The notes: generated by a model not told the origin, from the letters alone. A stretch of 13,436 nucleotides of DNA from Beijerinckiaceae bacterium (GCA_947458675.1 CANHAW010000018.1:1-13436), one strand, 5' to 3'; positions 1-8,284 are shown, numbered from the stretch's first letter. Program-made: numbers and translations.

Positions 1-1153
1 AGGTCGGCGCATTGTCGAGGAAGGACGAAAGCGCGCCTGTGAGCCAGAAATAGGCGACATTGTTGGGTGCTCCATTCGCATCGCTCACCAGCGCGACGAG
101 CGGTGCAAAGGCGCCGTTTTTGCCTGCTGCAAGCATGGCCATGACCGGCACGATGGTGATGAAAATGGCAGCGAAAAGCTTTGCCACTTCCTCGATCGGC
201 CCCCATTCGAATCCATTCATGTCGCGATCGGCATTTTTCGTCAGGGCGAGCGAGGCGAAAGTCACTACAATCATCACGCCTTCGCGCACGAGATTTTGCA
301 GCTGCACTTTTGTGCCCAGAATTTCGAAGGTTATGCCGGGTTTCCAGACGCCGCTGAGAACGATCGCGCCAATGGCCACACCGATCAGCGCAAGATTGAC
401 GAGGCCCGTGACATGGACACGTGAATCAGGCGTCGGTTCGGGGGCGACAATGCCTTCCTTGCGATAGAGCCAGCTGTCGATCAGGAAGAAAAGACCAAGC
501 AGGATGATGGAGCAAAAGAGCGTTTGTGGCCACAGATGCACCAATGTCCAGGTGAAATCGACGCCGCGCAGAAAACCAAGAAACAGCGGCGGGTCGCCGA
601 TGGGTGTGAGCGAGCCGCCGATATTGGCAACCAGAAAAATGAAAAAGACGACGACATGCACATTGTGCTTGCGACTGTCATTGGCGCGCAAAAGCGGGCG
701 AATGAGGATCATGGCCGCGCCTGTCGTGCCAATCACGCTCGCAAGGCCAGTGCCGATGGCCAGCAGGCCCGTATTGAGCACAGGCGAGCCATGCAGATTG
801 CCGCGAACGACGAGCCCGCCGGCTGCAGTGAAAAGCGCCGTCAGCATCAGGATGAAGGGAATATATTCGAGCGCTGCCGTGTGAAAGACGATGGCCGCCG
901 TCGTGCCCGCCCCATGCATGAAAAGCATGGGAAGAAGAATCAGCGCCGCCCAGAAAGCGGAAATTTTTCCGTAATGATGATGCCAAATATCGGCAAAGAG
1001 CAGAGGTCCAAGCGCAATCGAGAGCAGCATGCCGGCAAAGGGAATGGACCAGAAGAGCGACATGCTCGCGCCATTCAGCCCGTCAGCTGCAAAGGCCGGC
1101 GAAGCAAGGCCGAGGGCCAGAGTCATAGCCATAGCCGGAATGATTGCCTTCAC
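1..1153 (-). CDS. Sodium:proton antiporter-like membrane protein of the ion-transporter superfamily (CitMHS_2/NhaD-like), C-terminus missing
   Basis: This is the first 384 codons of an inner-membrane transporter; the gene leaves the window at the left edge with no stop. I translated it by hand from the GTG at 1153-1151, which has a GGAG box 7 bases upstream. The N-terminus reads as a signal peptide (VKAIIPAMAM..., likely cut after AFA at about residue 22). Then come roughly ten hydrophobic segments, near residues 31-53, 64-80, 84-117, 127-153, 165-182, 204-227, 247-268, 289-304, 324-343 and 365-378. Two motifs are typical of this superfamily: GGSLTPIGDPPLFLG at about 179-193 and SSFLDNAPT at 376-384, the last visible residues. 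Annotated relatives are usually called sodium:proton antiporter or putative citrate transporter; I infer cation/proton exchange, and the substrate is not proven. An ATG at codon 8 is a weaker start because it shortens the signal peptide and loses the ribosome-site spacing. It lies downstream of polA, and no terminator is evident between them. Confidence 0.82.
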   Translation of the reverse strand, partial: MKAIIPAMAMTLALGLASPAFAADGLNGASMSLFWSIPFAGMLLSIALGPLLFADIWHHHYGKISAFWAALILLPMLFMHGAGTTAAIVFHTAALEYIPFILMLTALFTAAGGLVVRGNLHGSPVLNTGLLAIGTGLASVIGTTGAAMILIRPLLRANDSRKHNVHVVVFFIFLVANIGGSLTPIGDPPLFLGFLRGVDFTWTLVHLWPQTLFCSIILLGLFFLIDSWLYRKEGIVAPEPTPDSRVHVTGLVNLALIGVAIGAIVLSGVWKPGITFEILGTKVQLQNLVREGVMIVVTFASLALTKNADRDMNGFEWGPIEEVAKLFAAIFITIVPVMAMLAAGKNGAFAPLVALVSDANGAPNNVAYFWLTGALSSFLDNAPT

Positions 1154-1156
1154 GCG

Positions 1157-1164
1157 CTTTCTCC
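1157..1164 (-). promoter_or_regulatory. Ribosome binding site deciding the GTG start of the antiporter gene
   Basis: On the minus strand GGAGAAAG sits here, with its GGAG core 7 bases before the GTG at 1153. It is the best Shine-Dalgarno match near this gene and supports GTG over the internal ATG seven codons later. Confidence 0.6.
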
Positions 1165-1178
1165 GTTTTGTGGCAGTC

Positions 1179-1258
1179 CGTCATTGCGAGCGAAGCGAAG
1201 CAATCCAGAACCGCCGCGCGCTCTGGATTGCTTCGTCGCTGTGCTCCTCGCAATGACG
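1179..1258. repeat. 80-base imperfect palindrome, likely dispersed intergenic (REP/MITE-like) repeat
   Basis: Two nested pairs of arms are visible. The outer arms CGTCATTGCGAG (1179-1190) and CTCGCAATGACG (1247-1258) are exact reverse complements of 12 bases. The inner arms CGAAGCAATCCAGA (1196-1209) and TCTGGATTGCTTCG (1222-1235) are exact over 14 bases. Between the stems lies an asymmetric internal loop (5 bases on one side, 11 on the other), and the apex is a 12-base GC-rich loop. Transcribed from either strand it would fold into a long, stable hairpin. From general memory, repeats with GTCATTGCGAG and GAAGCAATCC cores are scattered through many bacterial genomes, Rhizobiales among them; the copy number here cannot be judged from one window. 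There is no transposase and no clear target duplication. It fills over half of the spacer between polA and the antiporter gene and has no run of T after it, so it is not a standard terminator. Confidence 0.8.
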
Positions 1259-1309
1259 AGGCGGCGACGAAGGGAACATCGCGCAAAGGCTGCGCTCAAT
1301 CAAGGGGCG

Positions 1310-4300
1310 CTAATGCGCCTCATCCCAATTGGCTGCAGCCTTGGCGTCCACCTGCAAGGGCACAGAAAGTTGAACGGCGGGATGGGGTGCATCTTCCATC
1401 ACTTTGCGAACCACTTTGATGGTTGCCTCGACTTCCGCATCGGCCACTTCGAAGACGAGCTCGTCATGCACCTGCAGAAGCATTTGTGCGGAAAGTCTTG
1501 CCTCTGCAAGAGCATCATCCATACGTATCATCGCGCGGCGAATGATGTCGGCGGCAGAGCCCTGAATCGGCGCATTGATGGCGGCCCGCTCGTTGAAGGC
1601 TCGCTCGGCCGGATTGCCGGCATTGATGCGCGGATAATGGCATTTGCGGCCGAAGATCGTCGTCACCAGGCCGTTCTCATGCGCCCGTTTTTTCGTCTCT
1701 TCCATATAGTCGCGGATGCCCGGAAAGCGCTCGAAATATTTCTTGATATAGGCGCCCGCTTCCTCGCGGCCGATGCCCAGCTGATTGGCAAGGCCGAAAG
1801 CTGAAATGCCGTAAATGATGCCGAAATTGATGGCCTTGGCGCGGCGACGCACGTCAGAGGGCATGCCCTCAATCGGCACGCCGAACATTTCGGATGCCGT
1901 CATGGCGTGAATGTCGAGCCCGTCGGAAAAGGCGCGACGCAATTGCGGGATATCGGCGACATGGGCCAAGATCCGCAATTCGATCTGCGAATAATCGGCC
2001 GAGAGAATTTTCTTGCCCGCTGCGGGAATGAAGGCCGTGCGGATGCGGCGGCCTTCTTCGTTGCGTACGGGGATATTTTGCAGATTGGGCTCGGATGAAG
2101 ACAGTCGCCCCGTCGTCGTCAGCGCCATGGAAAAACTTGTATGCACGCGCTTGGTGCGCGGATTGACATAATCGGGCAGCGCATCCGTATAGGTGCTCTT
2201 GAGCTTTGCAAGCTGTCGCCACTCAAGAATGCGCGAGGGCAATTCATGGCCCTGTTCGGCAAGCTCGTCGAGCACGCTGGCGGAGGTCGACCATGCGCCG
2301 GTTGCCGTCTTTTTAGCCCCAGGCAGACCCATTTTTCCAAAGAGAATGTCGCCCAGCTGTTTGGGTGAGCCGAGGTTGAAAGTCTCGCCTGCAAGTTCAT
2401 GGATTTCGGCCTCGAGCCGCGCCATGCTTTGTGCAAATTCTCCCGACAGGCGCGAGAGAATTGCACGATCGATGGAGACGCCGCGCTGTTCCATATGTGC
2501 CAGAACCGGCGCGAGCGCGCGGTCGAGCGTCTCGTAGACATTCGTCATGCGTTCGGCGACAAGCCGCGGCTTGAACAGGCGCCAGAGGCGCAAAGTGACA
2601 TCGGCGTCTTCGGCTGCATATTCGCTGGCTTTGCCGATTGAGACACGCGCAAAGCCGATAAAGTTCTTGCCTGTACCGGCCACTTCGCCGAACGGGATGG
2701 TTGTGTGATTGAGATGTTTGGCGGCAAGTTCGTCCATGCCGTGACCGTTGAGGCCATTGTCCAGCACATAGGACATCAGCATTGTATCGTCGATGGCACG
2801 CATTTCGATGCCATAGGCTTTGAAAATCTGCCAATCGTATTTCATATTATGCGCGATCTTGATCACGCCGGGATCTTCGAGCAGAGGCTTCAGTTTTTCG
2901 ATAACGGCCTGGCAATCGAGTTGATCGGGCAGGCGATCATTGCCACCGAAGAGATCGCCATTGCCTTCGCCGCGATGGGCGAGAGGAATATAGCAGGCGC
3001 GCCCCGGCGCAGTGCAGATTGAAATGCCGACAAGTTCTGCCTGCATCGGATCCAGCGACGTCGTTTCCGTGTCGATTGCAAAAGCGCCTGTTTCATAAGC
3101 TTCGGCGAGCCAGACCTCGAGCTGGGTCATGTCACGCAATGTTTCATAACGATCGCGCGCAATCTCGCTTTTCGCTGCTTGTTCAATCCGCTCATGCGCC
3201 AGTTTTGTCGGCGTGAATCCGGCCGGTTCGCCGGGTGCTGTCGGTGCGCGCGCAGAGGCATCGTCCGGCATGGCCTTGTTTTCTGCAACGGCTGGCGGCG
3301 CAATCGTTTCGCCATTGCGTCCACGCCATCCCGCAGGCCCGAGGAGGTCCGGATCGGGCTCGATTTCATTTGCATCCACGCCATAGATTTCAGCGGCGCG
3401 TTTGGTGATGGTCGTGAATTCAAGCGCCTTCAAGAAAGCCACCAGCTGGCGGCCGTCGGGCTCAAACAGAGTGAGATCGTCGATGGATGTTTGCAGCGGC
3501 ACGTCATCGACGAGTTTGACCAATTCGCGCGAAACACGGATCAGTTTCACACCTTCCGGATCAGTCAGTGTCTCGCGGCGTTTTGGCTGTTTGATTTCAT
3601 GCGCGCGGGCGAGCAGCGTTTCGAGATCCCCATATTCGGTGATGAGCTGGGCGGCCGTTTTCACGCCAATGCCCCTGGCGCCCGGTACATTGTCGGTGGA
3701 ATCGCCGGCCAAGGCCTGCACATCGACAACGCGATCTGGTTTGACGCCGAAATATTCAACCACTTCGGCCTCGCCGATGCGGCGCTCTTCACGCGCCCCG
3801 GCATTGCCTTTCTCGCCGGAGGCGGGATCGAACATGGCCACACCCGGCTGGATCAGCTGCATGAGATCCTTGTCGGCCGAAATGATCAGCACATCGGCGC
3901 CGCGTTCGCGCGCCTGTCGGGCATAAGTCGCGATCAGATCGTCCGCTTCATATTTGTCCTGTTCAATCGGGGTCAGGCCGAAGGCGCTCACGGCGCGGCG
4001 CATCAGCGGAAATTGCGGAATGAGATCTTCCGGCGGCTCCGATCGATTGGCCTTGTATTCGGGATAGAGTTCTTTGCGGAACGAATTCTCCGACTTGTCA
4101 AAAATAATGGCGAGATGCGTCGGCTTGATTCCGCCGGCACCCTCCCGGATGAATTGAAAGAGCTTTGTCGCAAACAGGCGCACGGCACCGGTCGGCAGCC
4201 GGTCGGAGCGGTAATTATATTTGTCGGGCTGGCGGATCGATTGGAAGAAAGCGCGAAAGACGAAATTCGACGCATCGACGAGGAAGATGTGATCGCCGGG

Positions 4301-4327
4301 GCCGACGGGCCGGGGTGCCTGTGCCAT
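1310..4327 (-). CDS. polA: DNA polymerase I with 5' nuclease, 3'-5' proofreading and polymerase domains
   Basis: PolA removes RNA primers, fills gaps and joins in excision repair in the cytoplasm. The 1005-residue product has all three domains. The 5' nuclease spans about 12-310 and keeps its acidic metal ligands (D18, D77, YEADD 126-130, ADKD 151-154, GDSTDNVPG 208-216). A Pro/Ala-rich, probably flexible linker covers about 320-395. The 3'-5' exonuclease (about 400-590) keeps DTET (D419, E421), D498 in MKYDW, and Y570 with D574, so proofreading should work. The polymerase domain (about 600-1005) has motif A SADYSQIELR (catalytic D778), motif B RRRAKAINFGIIYG (K831, F835) and motif C QVHDELVF (H954-D955-E956). 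It is longer than the 928-residue E. coli enzyme, mostly through the linker. The start is the ATG just after a weak GAAGAA ribosome site. It follows trxA, but a strong terminator between them implies its own promoter, which I could not identify. Confidence 0.97.
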   Translation of the reverse strand: MAQAPRPVGPGDHIFLVDASNFVFRAFFQSIRQPDKYNYRSDRLPTGAVRLFATKLFQFIREGAGGIKPTHLAIIFDKSENSFRKELYPEYKANRSEPPEDLIPQFPLMRRAVSAFGLTPIEQDKYEADDLIATYARQARERGADVLIISADKDLMQLIQPGVAMFDPASGEKGNAGAREERRIGEAEVVEYFGVKPDRVVDVQALAGDSTDNVPGARGIGVKTAAQLITEYGDLETLLARAHEIKQPKRRETLTDPEGVKLIRVSRELVKLVDDVPLQTSIDDLTLFEPDGRQLVAFLKALEFTTITKRAAEIYGVDANEIEPDPDLLGPAGWRGRNGETIAPPAVAENKAMPDDASARAPTAPGEPAGFTPTKLAHERIEQAAKSEIARDRYETLRDMTQLEVWLAEAYETGAFAIDTETTSLDPMQAELVGISICTAPGRACYIPLAHRGEGNGDLFGGNDRLPDQLDCQAVIEKLKPLLEDPGVIKIAHNMKYDWQIFKAYGIEMRAIDDTMLMSYVLDNGLNGHGMDELAAKHLNHTTIPFGEVAGTGKNFIGFARVSIGKASEYAAEDADVTLRLWRLFKPRLVAERMTNVYETLDRALAPVLAHMEQRGVSIDRAILSRLSGEFAQSMARLEAEIHELAGETFNLGSPKQLGDILFGKMGLPGAKKTATGAWSTSASVLDELAEQGHELPSRILEWRQLAKLKSTYTDALPDYVNPRTKRVHTSFSMALTTTGRLSSSEPNLQNIPVRNEEGRRIRTAFIPAAGKKILSADYSQIELRILAHVADIPQLRRAFSDGLDIHAMTASEMFGVPIEGMPSDVRRRAKAINFGIIYGISAFGLANQLGIGREEAGAYIKKYFERFPGIRDYMEETKKRAHENGLVTTIFGRKCHYPRINAGNPAERAFNERAAINAPIQGSAADIIRRAMIRMDDALAEARLSAQMLLQVHDELVFEVADAEVEATIKVVRKVMEDAPHPAVQLSVPLQVDAKAAANWDEAH

Positions 4328-4353
4328 GGGTTCTTCTGTTCTGGTTCAAGGAT

Positions 4354-4376
4354 GAGCGACCTTAAAGCGGTCGCCC
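4354..4376 (-). promoter_or_regulatory. Small hairpin in the polA leader
   Basis: In minus-strand RNA, GGGCGACC (4376-4369) can pair with GGUCGCUC (4361-4354) over 8 base pairs, one of them G-U, around a 7-base loop. It lies between the terminator and the polA start, about 26 bases before the ATG. No U-run follows, so it is not a terminator itself. It could affect message stability or translation, or be chance. Confidence 0.35.
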
Positions 4377-4390
4377 TGCGACATGAAATG

Positions 4391-4417
4391 AAAAAGGGCC
4401 GCTGCTGCGGCCCTTTT
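4391..4417 (-). terminator. Intrinsic terminator after trxA
   Basis: The minus strand reads AAAAGGGCCGC, loop AGCA, then GCGGCCCTTTT, a perfect 11-bp stem whose GC core is flanked by A and T runs. The downstream side is TTTTT followed by CATTT, as expected for a Rho-independent terminator. It starts about 21 bases beyond the trxA stop and closes the upstream gene series. Its A/T symmetry would also let it work weakly on the other strand, but no plus-strand gene approaches it. Confidence 0.9.
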
Positions 4418-4438
4418 CCTGTTTTCTGCAAGCCAAGC

Positions 4439-4756
4439 TCAGATCGAGGACGCTATCCACTTGGAAAGCTCACCCTTGGGGGCGGCGCCGACCTTCTGGC
4501 TGGCGAGCTTGCCGTCCTTGAACAGCATGAGCGTCGGGATCGAACGAATGCCGAATTTGCCGGGTACGCCCGGATTTTCATCGACATTCATCTTCACGAT
4601 TTTCACTTTTCCGGCCATTTCCTTCGAAATCTCGTCGAGGGCGGGGGCGATCATGCGGCAGGGGCCACACCATTCGGCCCAAAAATCCACCACGACTGGC
4701 TCGGTGGATTGCAGCACGTCGGCTTCGAAACTGGCGTCGGTGACTTTCTCGGTCAT
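4439..4756 (-). CDS. trxA: Thioredoxin 1
   Basis: A cytoplasmic disulphide reductase that passes electrons from thioredoxin reductase to partner proteins. The 105-residue product matches the usual length of bacterial thioredoxin 1. It shows the active site WCGPC at 29-33, the FWAEW stretch before it, the cis-proline in RSIPT (P74), and the KxGA turn near 88-91. I chose the ATG at 4756 ([10 protein letters not shown]); the open frame extends 13 codons further up (MRVLPRRF...), but that extension does not look like thioredoxin and would lengthen the protein atypically. The ribosome site before the chosen start (GGGGGA) is G-rich and moderate. It lies 51 bases after addA on the same strand and is followed by a strong terminator, so it is probably the last gene of the message that carries addB and addA. 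Confidence 0.96.
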   Translation of the reverse strand: MTEKVTDASFEADVLQSTEPVVVDFWAEWCGPCRMIAPALDEISKEMAGKVKIVKMNVDENPGVPGKFGIRSIPTLMLFKDGKLASQKVGAAPKGELSKWIASSI

Positions 4757-4779
4757 GGAATCCCCCGTCTGGAATCGGC

Positions 4780-4793
4780 GCGGGAGAACCCGC
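4780..4793 (-). other. Short inverted repeat between addA and trxA
   Basis: GCGGG, loop TTCT, CCCGC on the minus strand gives a 5-bp GC stem in the 51-base gap. There is no T-run, so termination is unlikely. It might act as a processing or stability element that separates trxA expression from the weakly expressed helicase genes, but it is short enough to be chance. Confidence 0.25.
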
Positions 4794-4807
4794 AATGTGT
4801 TTGGAAC

Positions 4808-7800
4808 CTAGAAACGCGCCCGCTGAACGTCAAGCAGCGCCGCATCGAGCATGGCGGCGGGAACCTCATGTCCCACAGGCCCTTCCGTCCAGACCAGAAA
4901 GCAGCGGACCTGTTTGCCCTGGTAAAGCGGGCCAAGAGCGGCGCGATAGAGGGCGAGCTGGGCGAGATAGGTTGGCGGCGTCTCGGCGGGCAGGCGTGGC
5001 CGCCCGGTCTTGAAATCGGCGATCAGGACTTCGCTCTCCCCGATCGCCAGCCGGTCGATCTGGGCTGAAATGTCGATCTGGCGCCCATCGGGCAGGGGCA
5101 CGCGCCCGCCAATGCCGACTTCTGCCTGCGAGCCTGCGGCGAATAAAGGCGCGAGCAGGGGGGCATTGAGCGTGTCGAGCGCCTGGGCGACCAGCTTTTC
5201 GCGCATCTCGGCATCGAATCCATCGGCGCGCTGGGCAAGAAAGCGCTGCGCGGCCGCAGCGCGATGGCCGGCAGGCAGATCTGGCAGATGTTGAAGCAGG
5301 CCGTGGACAAGCCTGCCCGCACGCGCCGCCGTGGCGGCAAAGCTTGTCGGCTCGCGCGGTTCGGGCTCAAGCCGGTCGGCGGCCGCCAGCGCCGTTGAGG
5401 GCGTCAGCGGGCGAACGGGAGCAGCTTCTTTTGGTGCGGCCTGCCCGATCCAGTCCGGCAGGCTGGTCTCTGGCAAGGACGCAGGCAGGGGCCCGAGAGC
5501 GCTCAGGCGGCTCATGTCGCCGGCGATGCGCCGCAGGATTTTCTCCGACGGATCCCAGCGCGCCGGCACTTCCTTGAGCTGCGAGCTGAGCGCCGCTTCG
5601 ATCATCTGATACCAGGAGCCCTCCTTGAGCGCGGTCTTGCCGAGGAAGCCGGCGATGGTGAGCCGCTCTTCCGCGCGCGTCATGGCGACATAGAGCAGGC
5701 GGCGATATTCTTCTTCGGCCTGCCGTCGCACATCCTCGCGCGCCAGCCCGAGCGCCTGGGGCTCGTGTTTCTTGCCGGGCGACCACGCGAGAACCGGGCC
5801 GAACTGGCCGCCGTTGACGGCATAGATTTTCGGATCGTGCCGTCCTGTCGGCAGGCCGCATGTATCTGCGAGAAACACAATCTTGGCTTCGAGGCCTTTC
5901 GAGGCATGGACGGTCATGACGCGCACGGCATTGGCGCCGGCTTCCATGTCGCGTTTCACTTCGAGATCGATTGTTTCCAGCGCGCCGAGAAAATTCACCA
6001 GCGAGGGTGGCTCGCGCGTTTCATGATCGAGCGCCAATCGCAGAAATTCATCCATGGCGTCGCCCGCTTCCGGCCCCAGCCGTGCCAGCATGGCGTGACG
6101 GCCGCGCTCGGCGGACAGAATTTGCGAGTAGAAGAAAAACGGCGTGAGCTGACGCGCATTGTCGCGCCATGTCTCGATCCGCGCATGAGCCTTGCGGTAG
6201 AGCGGATTGTCGGATGCGCCAAGCGCCTCGAAAAGCGATCCCTTGCGGTTGGGCGCAAGGGCGATGAGATCTTCGTCAGTCAGGCCCAAAAATGGCGATT
6301 TCAAAATGGTCGCCAGCATCAGATCGTCATCAGGCAGTAGCGCTGCGCGACCGGCTGCCATCAGATCCATCACGGCAATATGTTGCGTGAGCTTGAGCCG
6401 GTCGGCGCCGGCAACAGGCACGCGGGCTTCCTTGAGAGCACGAATGATTGAATCGAAGAAAGGCCCGCGATTGCGCACCAGAATCATAATGTCGCTCGGC
6501 CTGATCCGCCGGCGTCCACCGCTGTCATGATCTTCAACCGATTCAATTGCATCGGGCGCAAGCCAGGCTGCAATTTCTGTTGCAATGCGACGCGCCACCA
6601 CCATGGGCGGATCATTGGGCGCGCGCGCATCGAGCGGCATGCGCCAGTCTTTCGGTTCATCTGCGACGCTGGCCTGCACCAGCGGCCAGAGTTCGATCAC
6701 GCTTGGCAGATCTTCTTTCCAGGCTTCGTGAACCGTGGCTTTCTGGTCGGCTTCCAGCCCGCGATAATGGGCCTCGACTTTGAAGATCGTATCGACAGTT
6801 TCCAGAATACCGGGCGCGGAGCGGAAAGAGCGTTTGAGTTCGATGAATTCAAACGGCTTGCCCGCCTGTGCACTGCGGCGCTCGAAGATCTGACGCATTT
6901 CGTTGAATTGACGCGGTGCTGCGCCCTGGAACGAGAAGATCGATTGCTTTTCATCGCCAACGGCAAAGAAAGTGCGCTCGCGATTGCGCGCACCTTCTCC
7001 TGCGGTAAATTCCTCCGCAATGGCTGTCAGGATGTCCCATTGTTCGGGCGATGTATCCTGGGCTTCATCGACCAGAATATGATCGATGCCGCGATCGAGC
7101 TTATGCAAGACCCAGGCTGCATCGGTGCGTTTCAGCAGGCGGCTGGTCGCCTCGATCAAATCGCCAAAATCAAGCAAGCCGCGGGTATTTTTGGCACGAC
7201 GATAGGCGGCGAGAATTTCGCCCACCAGCGCGATCAATGCACCCGTGCGCATGCCGACATGCGCTGCCTTGCGTTTTTCACATAATGCAAAAATACGTTC
7301 CTGTTCGGCCTCCAATTGCAGGAGAACCTGCGGATAGGGACCGGAAATGCCTTTCGTGATGAGTGTCTTGCGCTTTGTCTGATCGCTTTTCGTGATGAAA
7401 AGCGGTTCATAGGCGGAAAGTTTTTTCTTGATGGCCTCGGCTCTCAAGGCAGCGCCGATGTTTTGCGCCAGTTTAATATCGGTCGGCTTGCCTGTGCTCA
7501 GAATGGAAAGAAGATCTTCGCAATTCTGGCCAAGCAGCCCTCCCGTCACCATCTCTTGCTCAAGGCTGTCGACACTCTCGCCCTTTTCGATGCCGAGCGC
7601 GCCGGCCAGCAGGCCCAGATAGGCGCCTTCGCCTTCGCGCGCCTCAAGCTGGCGGGCGGCATGCAGGAGATCCTGATTACCGAGTGCGTCATCGATAAGT
7701 TCTTTAAAACTCGAACTGCTCGTTTCGGATGCCAGAAGGCGCAAAGCGCGACCCAGTGCCTGTTCATCGAAAATGGCACGGGCAAGCGTCTCGCGTCGCA

Positions 7801-8284
7801 CCTCTTCCAGAAGCTCGGTGCGGCGCAGATCCTCGATCACTTCAAAACGCGCCGGAACATTTGCCTCAAAGGGAAACAGATGCAGCAGCTTCTCGCAGAA
7901 AGCATGGATGGTCTGGATTTTCAGTCCGCCGGGCGTCTCGACCGTGCGGGCAAAAAGGCGGCGTGCAAAGACGAGCTGTTCGTCTTCGATATTGGTTTCG
8001 CCCGTGGCCAGAATCTGTTCGCGCAGTTTTGAATCTTCGAGAATTGTCCATTTGGAAAGAATGGAAAATACCCGCATCGACATATTGGCGGCTGCAGCCT
8101 TGGTGAATGTCAGGCAGAGAATGCGCGACGGCGGTACGCGCTGCAGCAAGAGGCGCACGACCCGCGTGGCCAGAACATGCGTTTTGCCGGATCCCGCATT
8201 GGCTGAAACCCATGCCGAAAAATCAGGATCCGAGGCGCGCGCCTGCAGTTCGCGCGTTCTGGCGGGGATTGCGCGCTGGCTCAT
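4808..8284 (-). CDS. addA: AddA, helicase-nuclease subunit of the AddAB double-strand break repair complex (alphaproteobacterial type)
   Basis: AddA is the UvrD/RecB-like motor and nuclease that, with AddB, unwinds and resects broken DNA ends so RecA can load. In 1158 residues the helicase motifs appear in order: Walker A SANAGSGKT (27-35), TFTKAAAANM (59-68), TIHAFCEKLL (125-134), DEAQD (406-410), VGDEKQSIFSFQGA (442-455), LKRSFRSAPG (483-492), VRVMTVHASKGLE (787-799) and LYVAMTRAEERL (864-875). The C-terminal PD-(D/E)XK nuclease of the RecB type shows H994, D1077 in AQIDRL, ADFKTG (D1090, K1092) and Q1109 in YLAQLALY, so nuclease activity is expected. The SAWVSANAGSGKT opening is characteristic of the alphaproteobacterial AddA group. 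The ATG overlaps the addB stop by 4 bases (ATGA) and a GAGGGGG ribosome site lies in the end of addB, so translation is probably coupled. Confidence 0.97.
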   Translation of the reverse strand: MSQRAIPARTRELQARASDPDFSAWVSANAGSGKTHVLATRVVRLLLQRVPPSRILCLTFTKAAAANMSMRVFSILSKWTILEDSKLREQILATGETNIEDEQLVFARRLFARTVETPGGLKIQTIHAFCEKLLHLFPFEANVPARFEVIEDLRRTELLEEVRRETLARAIFDEQALGRALRLLASETSSSSFKELIDDALGNQDLLHAARQLEAREGEGAYLGLLAGALGIEKGESVDSLEQEMVTGGLLGQNCEDLLSILSTGKPTDIKLAQNIGAALRAEAIKKKLSAYEPLFITKSDQTKRKTLITKGISGPYPQVLLQLEAEQERIFALCEKRKAAHVGMRTGALIALVGEILAAYRRAKNTRGLLDFGDLIEATSRLLKRTDAAWVLHKLDRGIDHILVDEAQDTSPEQWDILTAIAEEFTAGEGARNRERTFFAVGDEKQSIFSFQGAAPRQFNEMRQIFERRSAQAGKPFEFIELKRSFRSAPGILETVDTIFKVEAHYRGLEADQKATVHEAWKEDLPSVIELWPLVQASVADEPKDWRMPLDARAPNDPPMVVARRIATEIAAWLAPDAIESVEDHDSGGRRRIRPSDIMILVRNRGPFFDSIIRALKEARVPVAGADRLKLTQHIAVMDLMAAGRAALLPDDDLMLATILKSPFLGLTDEDLIALAPNRKGSLFEALGASDNPLYRKAHARIETWRDNARQLTPFFFYSQILSAERGRHAMLARLGPEAGDAMDEFLRLALDHETREPPSLVNFLGALETIDLEVKRDMEAGANAVRVMTVHASKGLEAKIVFLADTCGLPTGRHDPKIYAVNGGQFGPVLAWSPGKKHEPQALGLAREDVRRQAEEEYRRLLYVAMTRAEERLTIAGFLGKTALKEGSWYQMIEAALSSQLKEVPARWDPSEKILRRIAGDMSRLSALGPLPASLPETSLPDWIGQAAPKEAAPVRPLTPSTALAAADRLEPEPREPTSFAATAARAGRLVHGLLQHLPDLPAGHRAAAAQRFLAQRADGFDAEMREKLVAQALDTLNAPLLAPLFAAGSQAEVGIGGRVPLPDGRQIDISAQIDRLAIGESEVLIADFKTGRPRLPAETPPTYLAQLALYRAALGPLYQGKQVRCFLVWTEGPVGHEVPAAMLDAALLDVQRARF

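Noticed and set aside
678..986. Open frame of 102 codons on the minus strand
   Set aside because: It is a shifted-frame shadow of the antiporter gene; the correct frame gives hydrophobic segments and family motifs.
1179..1258. Palindromic repeat considered as a CRISPR unit or a Rho-independent terminator
   Set aside because: There is a single copy with no spacers, and no T-run follows on either strand.
1281..1295. GCGCA/TGCGC inverted repeat just after polA, considered as its terminator
   Set aside because: The stem is only 5 bp and no T-run follows on the minus strand, so termination is not supported.
524..1804. Open frame of 426 codons on the plus strand
   Set aside because: It lies opposite the antiporter, the palindromic repeat and the end of polA. 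The translation is rich in Arg/Lys/His with no recognisable domain.
3179..5068. Open frame of 629 codons on the plus strand
   Set aside because: It runs antisense to polA, across the terminator, trxA and the end of addA, all well-supported minus-strand genes. Its translation shows no family motif, and it reflects codon bias of the genes opposite.
6527..7285. Open frame of 252 codons on the plus strand
   Set aside because: It is fully antisense to the conserved helicase core of addA and lacks a ribosome site or family motif.
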